In this document: positions 11,213 to 23,690 of the stretch, piece by piece
Position numbering within the stretch: position 1 is the stretch's first letter
How the letters are laid out: every line of letters starts with the position of its first letter
Origin: Rhea pennata
Taxonomy: Eukaryota > Chordata > Aves > Rheiformes > Rheidae
Direction: 5' to 3'
Assembly: GCF_028389875.1 (NCBI RefSeq)
Contig: NC_084665.1
Location: 120,794,602 to 120,858,601, forward strand
Length of the DNA stretch: 64,000 nucleotides
Made by a program: the position numbers and the translations under genes
Notes under the pieces: generated by a model
Database searches by the model: none
What the model saw: the letters and a program-made list of their open reading frames with translations, nothing else
Told to the model about the DNA's origin: nothing

Positions 11213-13901
11213 CCAAGGAAAGGTTCTATCAAACTTTCACTTCTCCCTGACCAGAGGGTATGTTTTGCTTATGGACACTTCACTATTTTCTTTTTGATTT
11301 TAAATTACTCAAAGTAGGATGTTTTCATCACTTCAGACACTTGAGAAAATCTGTCCTATTCGTTCTTGTTCTTGGTTTCTCTGGACAGTGGTTATCAAAG
11401 TGAGTGGACAGAAGTCCTCCTGCAGATCCAGCTGGATAATTTAGGATCTCATTGAGATTCTGGTGAAATTTGCCATCTCAGTTGGCTGAGCTCACCTGGA
11501 ATAGATTGGAGAGTCAATGTAGGAAATGCTTTTCTAGCACTGCTTTGGAAGAGAGGTATGAAAACCAGCTGGAGAGAAATCTTCATCCACCACACTGCTA
11601 GCTAACTGGGTATCAATTCAGCACCAAAGGACCTCTGGTAAGGATAAGGACCCACTTTACTGTGTGCTGTCACACAAGACAGGTAGTTTGTTATCCAGAA
11701 AAAGCTGGGAATTAGACACACCAGAAGTACTAGACAAACAAAAGGGTATCTGAAAACTGTAGACCAACATTTGTTTGTTTCTAGATGACTATTAGGAGAC
11801 TTCAGTATCAGCTGAGTTTCTCTAACACTTTTTCATCTAAAGAGATTGTTATTAGAGCGGCTAAAGCAACAAGCATGAGCTATTGATGGGTCTGAGAGAA
11901 CTTAAAATGTCTGTGCTTTTTTTTAAAAAAAAATAAAGCAGAGGCTGTGCTCGATTTAAAGAAGACATTTTTAATGTAAATAAGCAAGTGCTGCACATAA
12001 TCCACATAGTTCTGGAACTTAAGGATAAGAAGTTTACACAGCACAATGAAGACAGCTTTGTTTCTCTTTAGAGCTCAGGAAAGCGAAGGTCAGACAAATC
12101 AGAATATGGAACATTTGGTTCCTCATTGGCCTCCCTAGTGCTTTTTCCTCTCAGTGCATTTCATTTTCTTGGCAAATGTCTGTGACATATCGGTAAGTCA
12201 TTTTAACACTTCTTCATGCCCTACTATTTTAGTTTCAAGATCATTAATAAAACAGCAGCTTGGAAGGTGGCACAACAGGCATTCTAGTATGCTAGCAGGT
12301 AGGGTGGCTGTCTGATTTTTTTTTCCAGCTATTAGCATAGCCAGACCTTATTCTCATAAATAAACAGCATAGAGTCTGCAGAGAGTTTCATATGAAAAAA
12401 ATATATATATACATGCACAGTATGCTTTTCACTGAATGGCTATGTGCTATTGAACCACCTATTAGAGAAACTTTACCCTGGAAATTCAGGCCTTATAATA
12501 TTAAAGTTTTAGAATGAAACCCCCTCAGGCTAGCCCAGCATAAACAATTAGTTGCTCCCTGTTAAACTCCATATCCATAACAGCCCATTCTGAATGTTTC
12601 ATAAGGTACACTGAGGGACATCATTAGTATGTGAATCTCTTTTGCTAAGATCACAATGAAGCTTTAGGAAGAGAATGCACATATCCAGGGAAGACTGGCA
12701 GACAGAAAGTCGCAAGCTGCTCGTGCTGAGTCGATTTAGAATCATGTGAAAGCATTTGAGCCATTAAACTCTATTTCTTTTGATCCTCAAATCTCTGCCT
12801 TCACATAATCTTATGAGTACAATTTTCTAAACCAATTTAATATCCTACCTTGGTATTCCCTACTGGGTCTCTGGATAATTTTTTTTAACTGTTTTGTCTT
12901 CTTTTCTATTTTCTTTTAAACTTTTATGATTTTTTTTATTCTAATATAAAAGCATCTGAAGTTTTTCTCTTTTAACTTATTTTCTTCTGACACAGTTCAG
13001 GGATATCCACCATTCAGTGCATTTCCTCATTTATCTTTATAGGCAAGTCTAATGCTGCTTCTGATCGGCTTCATTGACTGCTGAATCCATGATGCTCTAC
13101 TTGAAATAGCATGAAATTCACACCATCTTCTCGGTGATCCCTGGCTCAGAATCCACCTCTGAAACTTGAAATCTAAGAACTTTTTTTGCCTTTGTCGACA
13201 TAAAGAAATTCTACACATCTTAACAGAAATCTTTACCCACAGATAACCCCCTGACTTACTGAAATCAATAGCTAAAATTTTAATAATGCATCACAAATAA
13301 GATTTGTCAAGGGGGAAAGTAGGAATCTTAGTTGTCACTGGGCTGAATTAGCATCATAGCATGACACATCATCTTATCTTAGCTCTACTCCACAGTAGCA
13401 AGGATTCTGTTGGAAACAGCAGAGTAATTCAAATGCTGAAGGTTAACCACAAGATCACCAATTTCCTGAATTCACTGGCCTAATATGAAAGATACCTAGT
13501 ATTCCCTCAGAAAGGCAGAATTGTAAAACTCATGTAAACTCACCCTAGTTTATTCTACATGACTCAAGAAATTGCCAAACCCGTATGTAATATTTAAGAG
13601 CCCAAATGTCAGAAATGGTTATGCCTCAGTCAAACTCATCCACAAAGGACTCCACCCAAGGCCTCTGTCATTTGTTATAACGGTGCAGATGCCACAAGAG
13701 GGATAAAAGAGTTTCTTATAAGTAACGATTCATGTCTTTTAAAAGAAATCAAGATAAAATGAAACCTGACACGACTCATTGGTGCTACGCAAAGGTGGAA
13801 ATCTCCAATGAGATACCTCAGCATTGAATGCAAAGTGTGAAGCCTCTTTCAGGTGCGACTTTCTCCTGTGCTTATTTATCACTAACACCAACTTTAATGA
13901 C
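11213..13901. other. Intergenic DNA, no gene seen
   Basis: I saw no gene. At about 11391 'cagtggttatcaaagtg' resembles the terminus of Charlie-type hAT elements, but no matching opposite end was found. A short (TA) run lies at 12402-12411. Minus frames at 11861-12046 and 13027-13218 have no domain. Confidence 0.5.
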
Positions 13902-14060
13902 TTAGGGTTTATCTACACCATGAGCAGAACTGTAATAACAATCTCAGTAGTAATTCACAGCCTTTGCTATTTTGGGCTGAAGCTTTGTGTGGACACTCTT
14001 ATTTCAAGAGAAGAGTGTCTTTATATAAATTTAGCTAAATTGGAAAGGAATCAACTTTAA
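13902..14060. mobile_element. Possible ancient hAT-like DNA-transposon fragment
   Basis: The block opens 'ttagggtttatctacacca' and later contains 'gtgtggacactcttatttcaag'. Amniote non-autonomous DNA transposons with ends of the form GGGTATGTCTACAC and an internal GTGTCCACAC block look similar. No intact terminal inverted repeat or target-site duplication could be defined, so both the boundaries and the class are tentative. A similar 'atatgtctacactg' word occurs at 26841-26854. Confidence 0.35.
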
Positions 14061-14760
14061 GCTGTATCAAACTAGGGCACCTGGACTGAAATAATAGTGT
14101 CAGCACACAGATTTAAGCCAAAATAATGAAGGGTGTGAATAATAGCTGATATATTTATTTGGATTCCGTTCAACACACAGTGTTTTGCAGCAGAAGCAGT
14201 AGGTGAGGGTTATTTTTAAGATAACTGCACTGATAGTAGTAAATCAAAAATAAAATTAAAAAAAAATCCTTATACTGCAGTTTTTGCAGAGTTGTAGGTA
14301 GAATTGTATCATGGCCTGAACTGATCATAGGATCAACAGATAAAAACTAATGTCAGAGAGGGAGAGTCTGAGTGTCTGAACAGGAAAAGTGAGGTTCTTG
14401 GTCCGCAGCACAGGAAGCACAGTGCAAACTCATTTCAAAGATGCAAGTAATTTATTTGGACCTAGTTCCTACGCTTCCTGGTTCCTATTAAGCTCCTGTT
14501 GAAAAGGAAATGCAATAAAGTAATATGCTTCTGGATCTGGTCCAAGGGGTTCAATATTAAGCAAGTGTTTAGTTCAATTTTACTAAGAAGAAATTACTCA
14601 TTTGTTTGTAGTTTTGTCAGTGAGTCTGTGACTGCTGAATCAGGGCCAAGAAAATCAGCATCTTTTAGAACTGAGCCCTGATTAAACCAGTAGAATAGCA
14701 GCTCAGATCAGGTAGGCTTTGTCTGGCTATTGATCTTATTGACATTAATTTGGTCTCAAT
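14061..14760. other. Intergenic AT-rich DNA
   Basis: No gene or further repeat was recognised. The plus frame at 14499-14681 has no domain. Confidence 0.5.
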
Positions 14761-14823
14761 TTCAGGAAAGTTTTTTATTTGTTTTAATTTTTCAGGTAAG
14801 TTTTTGTTTATTTGTTTTAATTT
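14761..14823 (+). repeat. Two-copy tandem duplication, ~30-bp unit
   Basis: TTCAGGAAAG followed by a TTTATTTGTTTTAATTT block is repeated immediately as TTCAGGTAAG plus the same block, with a few extra bases in the second copy. This is a local slippage-type duplication in T-rich DNA. Confidence 0.88.
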
Positions 14824-16135
14824 TTGGTGAATGCCTTAGAGGTTTCCCATTAACTGTTTCCAGTGTAGTAATTTCAAAAATAGCTTTGTGATCTTAGAGT
14901 GCACTTTATAAATTATGCCACACAGCTTCCGTATTACAGAAAACGTAGGGAACACCAGGGTGCATATTTTTATTGCTCTATGTGCATAGATAAAAACTGA
15001 CATTTCCTAAGGGAGTGCTTCAGCCCTGGCTACCACAAAGTTAAATGAGGCCACAAATTCATAATTTATTACTCTCACTTTCAGCAAATCCTTTAGCACC
15101 CAACATCAATCTACAATGCTAAAAGTTAAAATTGTCTTTCAGTCAGTAAAGAGAAAGTTTATGAAAGAGATTTTTTTATTAATTTGGATTTGTTGTTGCT
15201 TTATAAAGTTTCATCAGCATTTTCTTTTAAAAGTGAATGTTACTGAACTGTCAGGTTAGCAGATAATGCTGGTTTAAATCTCATCTACAATGGTATTAAT
15301 AGAATAATGCACCTTGCAAGATGGGTTCCATAAATTATTTTACAAACATACAAGTTAACACACAATGGTTTATCAAAATAAAATGTACCTTTTTACTAAG
15401 TATCAGATGTCTGGTTAATTATTTTAAAAGCAAAGAAAAATGTTATGCTTCAGGAAAAATAAGTTTATTGAAAGCAACTTCTGGCTTTGGTGTGGTGAGA
15501 ACGTTTAAAATTTCTTTTAAAATACATTTAAGTCTCTCTCAAGGCAATTTGGCTGGGAATGATCTGACAACTGAGCAGAACAGATACAACTTCAATGCAC
15601 AGTAGCAGAAAAGAAGTAGAGACAGAGAGTATAAAATACCACCCTATATCTTCGAAGATTGCTGCTGTCACTAATATGCATAAGTGTGAATGGCCCCAAA
15701 CAGGACATTTATGATTTAGAGCAGAAAGTTCTCGGTGCTGTAAATCCAGCTAAGCAGCACACTAATGCTGCATGTTTGAGTGGTTCCCACTCTGAAAGCA
15801 AAGCTGATTTGTTTGATAAGGCCTTCCCATGGAAGTGGTTTTTGTCTTTCTGGTAGGTTCAGAATGAAGAGAAAAGTAAAAGTGAAAAAAATAAGTGCAT
15901 TTACTTGGCATTAGTAAAACTAATAGCTGCTTACAAACAAAATTTCCCTAGGAACATATTTCCCTACCAAGGATTGTATTATACAACGGACAAGGGCAAC
16001 AGATGCTGAAGAGAAAAGTAGCGTCAGGATGCTGATAAGCTGGCTGTAAGAGAAGAAAGAATGATAGGAAAGAAAAGAAGTCTGCTTAAAAGCTGATATC
16101 AGGAAATGAAGGGCTAAAATGCTGCCCTAAGAAAC
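14824..16135. other. Intergenic AT-rich DNA
   Basis: No gene or repeat is recognised. The frames at 15321-15605 and 15659-15856 give translations without recognisable motifs. Confidence 0.5.
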
Positions 16136-16205
16136 TGAAACCTCGGACTGGAAGGAATTACCTGGATCATTGCAGCCAGTCCCTTGCAGTCAAGTGCATT
16201 CACAT
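16136..16205 (-). mobile_element. Decayed CR1 3'-end fragment (antisense)
   Basis: On the plus strand the block reads 'cggactggaaggaattacctggatcattgcagccagtccc'. This matches the reverse complement of an old CR1 3' UTR of the form '(t)ggactggaagggacc..ggatcatc.agtccagtcccctgca'. Only about 70 bases can be followed. The element therefore lies on the minus strand with its 3' end at the low coordinate. Confidence 0.6.
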
Positions 16206-18094
16206 AGCTGGCATTTAGGGCACCAATCACCTCATCCAGCTTGGGCCAGCTAAATGCTAAAGCTCTAAACCGAGCTATTTGTCTATGGTCCTGCTACTGT
16301 AGAGAGAGATGGGAAACTGTAGTGAGGAAGCAATGAGAAATAAGACAGATCCTACTGAGGTGTCCAAGAACATGTGCCGCAAACGCACCTCGATCCACTA
16401 AAACACATCTCAGCAACTTACTGATAACTCCGTTAGTAAAAAGATCAAAGTAATACAAATGACAGCTGGTGACACAGAAAGAAAAGGAGAAAACAACAGG
16501 ATGGTTCATTTCCATATTCCTGCAATGATCAGTAATTCCTCAGGAAAAAGAAAAAACAATACAAAACGACAGGCTCTAGGAATCTAGTTTTTTGTAATAT
16601 TAAAGGGAAAAAGCAAAACTTCTGTAACCATTCACTATTATCTTTAGCTGCTGCTCAGTTCTGAGATCCCACTGTTCAGAGTTCTTTAATAATGCCTGAA
16701 ACATAAAAGAAGTTTAGTGCTGGTAGTCATATATAATAAAATAAATCAAATGACAGTTTTTATTCTACTAATTGTGGGGAAACAAGTCATTCTAATAAAG
16801 AGGAAGGAGAAGAAAAAGGAAAATATTCAGCTTGTTTGACAAGCCAAGATTTTATTTCTTAAGGGAAAAAAACCAGGTAGAACTAAGTAAAAGTAGAAAT
16901 TCCTATCCTGAGGAAGCTTCCTGCGTTCCAGAACTTAAGGTTTTCTATTCATGTTGGCCAGTGAGGATGAAAAAGTGAAACTCAGACAAAACAAAACTCA
17001 AACAAAATATTCAATGTAAATTATTTCAGTTTTTGATTAGATGTTTGTCCTGAGCCAGCTCAGGATCAAACATCATGACCTGTGATTCTTCGGGGAACTG
17101 CGGTTGAAAAGTCCCATGCCCAGTTCTTGGCTGCCACTTGCGCCACCCAGCTCTACAGCTGCTCTCAGCTAAGCAACAGCAGACGTTTCCTACACCGCGG
17201 TTGCTTAAGCCTGCCTGCGTATATTGGTGCCTATATCTCAGCATACGACAATTTTCAACTGTATCATTTTGCTCTATCTAAATTAAAATGAGGTATCCAC
17301 AAATGAGTTCCCACAAATGAGAAAGAACTACTTGTGAGATATCAGCCAAACAAGACTATCAGCTCTAGACTGAAATTTAATCTGTTTCATATTCCCAAGA
17401 AAAATTTTTCTGAAGATATTTGACAAAACCCTGAATTATCTGAGATATCTCGTTGTTGGACTCTTGTCATAGATTATATGTTTTTTTCCGTTTTCTAGTA
17501 TATTTTTTATCCACAAAGTTGCAGCTATATTTAAAATGCTATTAAATCCAGCCAGTGTTTTCTGAGTTAAGCTTTTTCTCATTTTCAGCTGCCCTTTCTT
17601 TCAAAATGAAGTCTGTGTCTTTCAAGTTATTAACTCTGTGGATATTTTTCTCTTTCTTTCTAGAATAAAAGTATTTTCATTTAAAAATTACCAAAACTAT
17701 TATCAAAACTTTCTATTTCTTGACAACTATGTTTGCTACAGAGAAAACTATGAATAGCCAGTTTGATCAATTAACACTTCAAAAGGCTAAGCAACAATAA
17801 TATATGTCACTCAGTGATTTCCCATTTATTAATTATAATGACAAATCCTCAACTGAGGATGAAAATGAAGAAACTTTTGATTAACTGTTAAACAAAGGTC
17901 TGCCAGAGGCCTTTGTTTCCTCATAATTTCTACTTTTTTTTACTTAATTTTAATTTGAGCCAATCTAACTTCTCATCTTATTGAAAATAGAAAATATAAT
18001 CTCTTTTTCAGGGCAGCAACTCAGTATCATCCTTAGAGACAGACAAATAAGCACAGAGAGAATGCTAAGCAAGCTGTTTGTGCTCAACTCATCC
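16206..18094. other. Intergenic DNA
   Basis: I found no supportable gene. The overlapping frames at 17026-17244 (minus) and 17082-17291 (plus) fall in a moderately GC-richer patch but have no domain. A short direct repeat, 'ccacaaatgag', occurs twice at about 17290-17320. Confidence 0.5.
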
Positions 18095-18126
18095 TTTATT
18101 ATTTTATTTTATTTTATTTTATTTTT
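18095..18126 (+). repeat. (ATTTT)n pentanucleotide microsatellite
   Basis: About five to six units of ATTTT run without interruption from TTTATT to ATTTTTC. Confidence 0.92.
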
Positions 18127-19361
18127 CTTAATTCACTACATTCCATATATAAGTCTGTAGAGTAGCATCTAAATTAAAACAGTACAATATCAGAGACTAG
18201 GCAAATATGAACTACAGGTAGAAATTCAGAGAAGGCTAATTCAGCCTATGGGAGACAGGAGATGAATTCCAAGCTTACAGGTGTCAACCCAGAGGGAAAC
18301 ATTTTCTGCACCACTAGAAAGCTCTGAAATAGTCAAACAGAGTATGTTACAGTAATACAGCAATCCTTACGAAAGCAAAGATATGGATAACAGCGTAAGG
18401 CTTCACACAGGAGAGGTAGCTTCACAGACCAAGCAACCCAAAGACTGTCCCAAAGAAAGGACTTCCTTGAGACTAGTGCTGTCACCTGGGATGTTCTCAC
18501 TGACCCTATCTCCTTATTCATTTTTAGTTATATTACGAACGTATTTGAAGATGCATGTGTTGTTAGTTACAATACTTCCTGTAATTTAAAAGTTGAATAT
18601 TTTCCATTGTACTTTCAAGTGTGGCATTTCTTGAAAGTTTTCCTAACTACTAAAACACTTACTGACCTATTTTAAATATCTCAAGGTCAATAGCAGTGAT
18701 CAGGACTTATATAGGTCAGCCTAGCTGTGCTAGGAAATGCTAAATATATCATCTCTCTCTCTTTGCATGTTCAGTGTGATTGTACAACAACATTTCCATT
18801 TCTTCCATTTTCTTTACTATTTTCTTCTACTCACATCAGAGTGCACTTAGGTTTTCTTATATAATGATTATTTTTAGAAAATACACCTTCTATTCCTCAG
18901 TATTATTGCAGAAATATTTGCAGTATCCTCTACTAGGTGGAGGCATCCTGTATGCAGACAACTTTTTGTTCTTAATCATCCATTCTTTTACTCCTTTGTT
19001 ATCTAAAACAATGTCAGGCAAAGTAGAACACAACTTCCACGTTTCTGTAGCCATCCTCTGAGGTCTTCTCATCTCTTATCATTTATCTAACAACCAGCCA
19101 GTGACAGCTACATGTTATTTCAGCTGTAATGAGCAAACAGATTTCATTTGCTTAGTTTATGAGATAGGACACAAAACACTTTATTTATACGTCTAGTTTA
19201 AGGTATTTCACATAAACATCAGGCTTGGCATTCAGTCAGACTCCAGGGATCATGTCTACAAATTAGGTAGCCAAGAGAAGCACTTAATTGGGATTTGGAT
19301 TATTGAGATGAAATGTGGCCACTGGCAACAGTCCAGATTCCTAACACTGCAATATTCTGTC

Positions 19362-19362
<1 letters not shown>
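18127..19362. other. Intergenic AT-rich DNA
   Basis: No gene is supported. The frames at 18333-18589 on both strands, 18780-19061 and 18890-19072 are short and mutually overlapping, with no domain. Confidence 0.5.

Positions 19363-19397
<35 letters not shown>
19363..19397 (+). repeat. Uninterrupted A35 homopolymer
   Basis: A pure run of 35 adenines follows 'attctgtcc'. This is the longest homopolymer in the window. No AATAAA-type signal lies just upstream and no flanking duplication was recognised, so there is no support for a retrotransposed transcript. Confidence 0.92.
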
Positions 19398-19399
<2 letters not shown>

Positions 19400-19976
19400 A
19401 GATAATTTTGTAAGCATATTGGGAGACAGGTTCAGGATAGCATGAACAAATCTTTGCTATGGAACAGATCTTCTGACTTTATTGCAAATGTAACTCAAGC
19501 AAATATCCCCAAGAAACTTAGGAAAAAGGAATGTTTATAGTTGCAGTCTTACATTTCTTTACTATAATTTTAAAATGTGAGTTCATCAAGCAGGGTACCA
19601 TTTCTTCCTCGGTAATTTGAAAAGGACAGTAATGATTCATAAAACAAGATGCTATTAGTGCTCTAGAGGGCACACGTCTGTGTTTTGTATTAGTCTAATA
19701 ATTTCTTCTGGATGAGGTAGATAAACCCTTAGCTTCTATAGATACCAAATCTGATATTGAATATTAGAGTTGCCAATAAATCTGCAAAAATTTACTGCCT
19801 ACTGTGAAAATTAAAGTGAAATGAAAGTTTTGCTGACCCAGCCTACCTACTTGTACTTACTTATGCATGATAATGCTGATCTCTGAAAACAAATTTGGAA
19901 GATGCTTCTTTCTAAATGAAAAAAGTGGAGCTGGATTTGTACACTTAACATTTTATGAGCTTCATAGGTATTTTAG

Positions 19977-20227
19977 TGGGCATAGACTGAAACACAGGAA
20001 GTTCCACCTGAACGTAAGGAAAACCTTCTTTACTGTGAGAGTGACGGAGCACTGGCACAGGTTGCCCAGAGAGGTTGTGGAGGCTCCTTCTCTGGAGATA
20101 TTCAAAACCCACATGGACACGATCCTGTTCAACATGTTCTAAGTGACCCTGCTTCAGCAGAGCAGTTGGATTAGATGATCTCCAGAGGTCCCTTCCAACC
20201 TCAGCCATACTGTGATTTTGTGATTCA
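19977..20227 (+). mobile_element. CR1 LINE, short 3'-end copy
   Basis: This is a 5'-truncated CR1 of about 250 bp. It contains the last ~55 codons of ORF2, reading through KHRKFHLNVRKTFF and [24 protein letters not shown] to a TAA stop at 20140-20142. The typical 3' UTR follows ('ttggattagatgatctcc', 'cccttccaacctc') and then the terminal TGTGATTTTGTGATTC repeats. It matches the 7262-7745 copy closely but has diverged at the ends. The upstream part of the open frame at 19867-20142 is unrelated flanking DNA, so the frame as a whole is chance. Confidence 0.94.
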
Positions 20228-23200
20228 AAATGGCCTCAGGCTATATCTCATAAAATTGTTCATCGATTTCCTGTTCATGTATTTTTTAATAGGAAAAAAA
20301 AATACTCTCTATATTTTTTTTGAAGGGAGGGAAATACCAATTTTGATTAAAATATACTTTATTTTTATAAGTCAATAAAAATTCAGATTTGGGTGGGGAG
20401 TGTCTTTGTTGAGATGTATGAACATCTCAATTCTGGACAGGTATCATATCAAGCAGTTTCTATATGAGCTACTAGGGGGCCTTTGTGAGTACTGTAATTT
20501 GGATGTGTCACGTACTCATTCTCTTTCAGGTCTAGGCTGGACTATCTATACCTATTTTATGTGTAAATGCATAGAGAGGTCTGCTCTTTGGTTTCTAAGA
20601 GACTGAAAATGAGAAAGGAGTCTTCCACTCCATAAGCTACAACTCATCCAGCAGAGCAGGGACACTCAATTTAGGGTGACAAAAATGTTTTATTTCCTCA
20701 GAAATGTGTATCATTTTATTATTTGCTATTGCAGAAACATTTTTGAAATATTTTCTTTCATAAAACATTTTATATTTTCATTTTGAGTTTCATTCTAAGA
20801 GAAAAAAATTTTGATGTACAGAATCTCTATAGGGCATATATTAAACTGATTATTCTATAATCATATGTGTATGACTATATAGCATGTCAGAAGCTGTTTA
20901 CTTGAATAAGAAACTTTTTTTAAGGTTTCAACAAATATCTCATTATGTCTGAGAGAAAAGAGGATGGTTACCTCGCAGCAGTGAGTGCTCTGTAAATTCA
21001 GGCCCTCTCTTACCTTGTGGCATGTTCATAGAGCTCTGCCATCTGTTTTAGCATGAGGCACTTTTGCACTGATATAATGACATCCATAAAGGGAGTTGTT
21101 CCCATATAACTACATAATTAGAAAAAATCACACTGCTAACCGATGTAGTTATACTGATACAGAATCAATGAGTGGGCTGCATCTACCAAAGCATGAGACT
21201 ACACTGAGATGCAGCTCTTTGGCTACAGATGAGCCAGGATCAGAGAAAAGTATCCCTGTCTTGTTCTCATCACTCCTCTACTTCCTTAGCAAAGATTATC
21301 ACCCATCAGATCTGCTAAAAAAATCTCCATGTGTCACTACTCCCTCACCAAAATGATGAAAGCAAAGAAAAAAAAATCCAGCAACACTACAATTCTAACA
21401 TTAACAATGATAGCTATTTTCTATCATTTTAACATAATCAGGTTGGACGCAATCAGGTCTAAGGGAACAGTAGTCCCCAGGCAGGGTGGCATGAAGCTAC
21501 TCACAGCAGCTCAGTCCAGCTCAGGTACCACCTGTGTAGGCATCTAACCATGCCCTGAGCTTATCCTGCAGCCACAGGTAGGGGTGAAGCTTGGGAGGAG
21601 CTTGTCAGGATCTTGTGAGCTTCCTTTAAACTACACAGGTTAAGTATTACTAGTAGAACACCCATCAGGGAATTAAAACAGAGCCTAAACATGAAATTTT
21701 GTGTATGAGTGGTAATTTTACCTGTTTATGCACAAATCCCCTAAGAGAATCTGAATTGTACCATTTTCTGCGTCACTTTGGACTTTGCTCATCCCTGGAA
21801 GGCTTTGACAAGTAGTTACTCCAGAAATTGTGTGTTTGCTGTTTGAATTGTTTTTCTCGTTAAGAAAAGCTTTCTCTGATCTTTTCTTTCCAGTTTCTCT
21901 GAATGTTTATTGGTCTTTTTCTTCATATACACTCTGTGACACACTGTGGCTCTTTTTCAGTGCATTTTACTTAGTGTGTTTTCTTCCACCTCCTTGCCTA
22001 TTCTTCACCTTCAGTCTCCTGTAAAGACAGCAGGATCACAGTAAAGTTAAATCAAAATTTCCAACATTTAACAAGAAAGTGGGTTCAAAATCAAGCAAAG
22101 TTTGCTTGCTAGTCCATATTTAGAGGAGACACTGAATTAGTTTCACACACCTTCAGAGGAAAATATTTTAAAAGTATCCATTACTTAGACAGACTGATAG
22201 AAATACCCAGTATAGGACTGTGTAGTGTTGATAAAATTAGAGAGTTTTATACCCATATGCTCTTAAATGCAACTCACAATCCCTTGACATAGGTTAACTT
22301 TTCAAAAGCCAAAATACTGTCTACATTTTCTAAACACCCCGTACTTCTGAAAAGTGGGTTCCTTTGTAAGTCTTTCTTTTTCTCTTGCATTGTATGTCTT
22401 CATAAAGATTTCATTAAAAGAAATATACATACATCAAAATAAATACAACAACAAAATCCTTCTCTTCATTTCCTTATTACAGCATTCAAGATCTTTGTGG
22501 CACTGTGCCTAGTTTATATTACCAGGACTAGGTTCTTGCAAATGAAACTCTTTCAATTAGTGTTTCAGGAAGCAATTAAATTGTCTAAAATGTATTAATG
22601 AATACACTGAAATCTGGAAGAGTACCCTTTTCCTAATACTTCCATTATTAATTCACCATCTGTTTTGTTTTGTTCTCGCACTAGTGTACACTTTCAGTAA
22701 CCTCATGTCCACAGGAGACAGTATTCTCCAAAAGCAAAGCCAAAAAATTTAAGCTCATAATCAGTCTCAATTATGCAGTATACATTCCAAATAATTTTAC
22801 AGATACAATAATCAAGGATGACTTTTTTCTCTTTTATTTAAATGTTCTGTGTGGCAAAGAAACTCTCTGAATAACTGTCATTTTGATCTTCGTTTTCTTG
22901 CAACAATAAAGACAATTAAATACTTGGCCTCACTGTGTGGGGTTATTGCTATAGCAGACAAAGCAGCCAACGTACAGCGCAAGGACAGACACAATAATGA
23001 GGGGCAGGGGCAGTGGAGCTTTCATTAGAGAAACAAGAACAGGCATCTGACACATTTGGGGTATTATTTGTGTAGCGTATTTGAAAGAATTTGAGCTAAT
23101 TGAGAGAATGCCATGTGCATCACCATCTGTGGAGAGCATCCATAAAATATCCGGAGGTGATAACTTAAAAAGACATATGAAAAATACTAATTTATTCAGG

Positions 23201-23628
23201 CTGCCAGAAGTATTTCTTTCCGTGTTTTAAGGGTAGGAATCATCTCAGCTGAGCTTAAACTTATGTAAAGCACCAAACAGCCTCACATCCGCACTGAGCA
23301 GAAGACACTGCTCACTTGCACCTTTGTGGCTCTTTCACGTGGCGAAATAAAGTGCAGGGTGAGATGTGGTGTTGACTGGTGTTACACTGCGGGACAGAGC
23401 AGTCATTACTTTTTCACTGCAATATCGAATACATGCATGGGTAATACTTAAGGACCTGAAGCAACTTTAATGTTTCTAGCCCCATGACAGCTTATCCTGA
23501 ATATGCATTTACTCCTGGAGATCCTGGGATATCATCCCTCACCTTTTCCAGCTTTATTAGGATTACAATATGTGTACAAAACTGGATTGTTGCAAACAAC
23601 GCCAATGATATTTTACTTTACTGGTGAA
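20228..23628. other. Intergenic AT-rich DNA, no gene seen
   Basis: This is the longest stretch without a recognisable element. Frames at 20400-20606, 21096-21356, 21329-21547, 21830-22024 and 22930-23139 (minus) were inspected and have no domain. The section at about 22880-23190 has complex, non-repetitive sequence with words such as AACAATAAAGACAATTAA and CCATGTGCATCACCATCTG, which look more like a constrained noncoding element than neutral DNA. That is only an impression. Confidence 0.5.
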
Positions 23629-23690
23629 TGGGCCATATTTAGTCAATGGTGAAACTCCCTCCTGATAAAACCAATGCTCCTGGACTTCTA
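23629..23690. repeat. Old dispersed repeat, copy 3
   Basis: The block 'gggccatatttagtcaatggtgaaactccctcctga' resembles the GGCCAAATTC...GTAACTCC arrangement of the family at 6147-6210 and 25927-25991. It is diverged; assignment rests on word order only. Confidence 0.35.

Noticed and set aside
11391..11410. Charlie-type hAT terminus (cagtggttatcaaagtg)
   Set aside because: Only one end-like word and no matching inverted terminus within several hundred bases.
19867..20142. 91-codon plus frame as a host gene
   Set aside because: Its second half is the CR1 ORF2 tail; the first half is flanking DNA that happens to be open.
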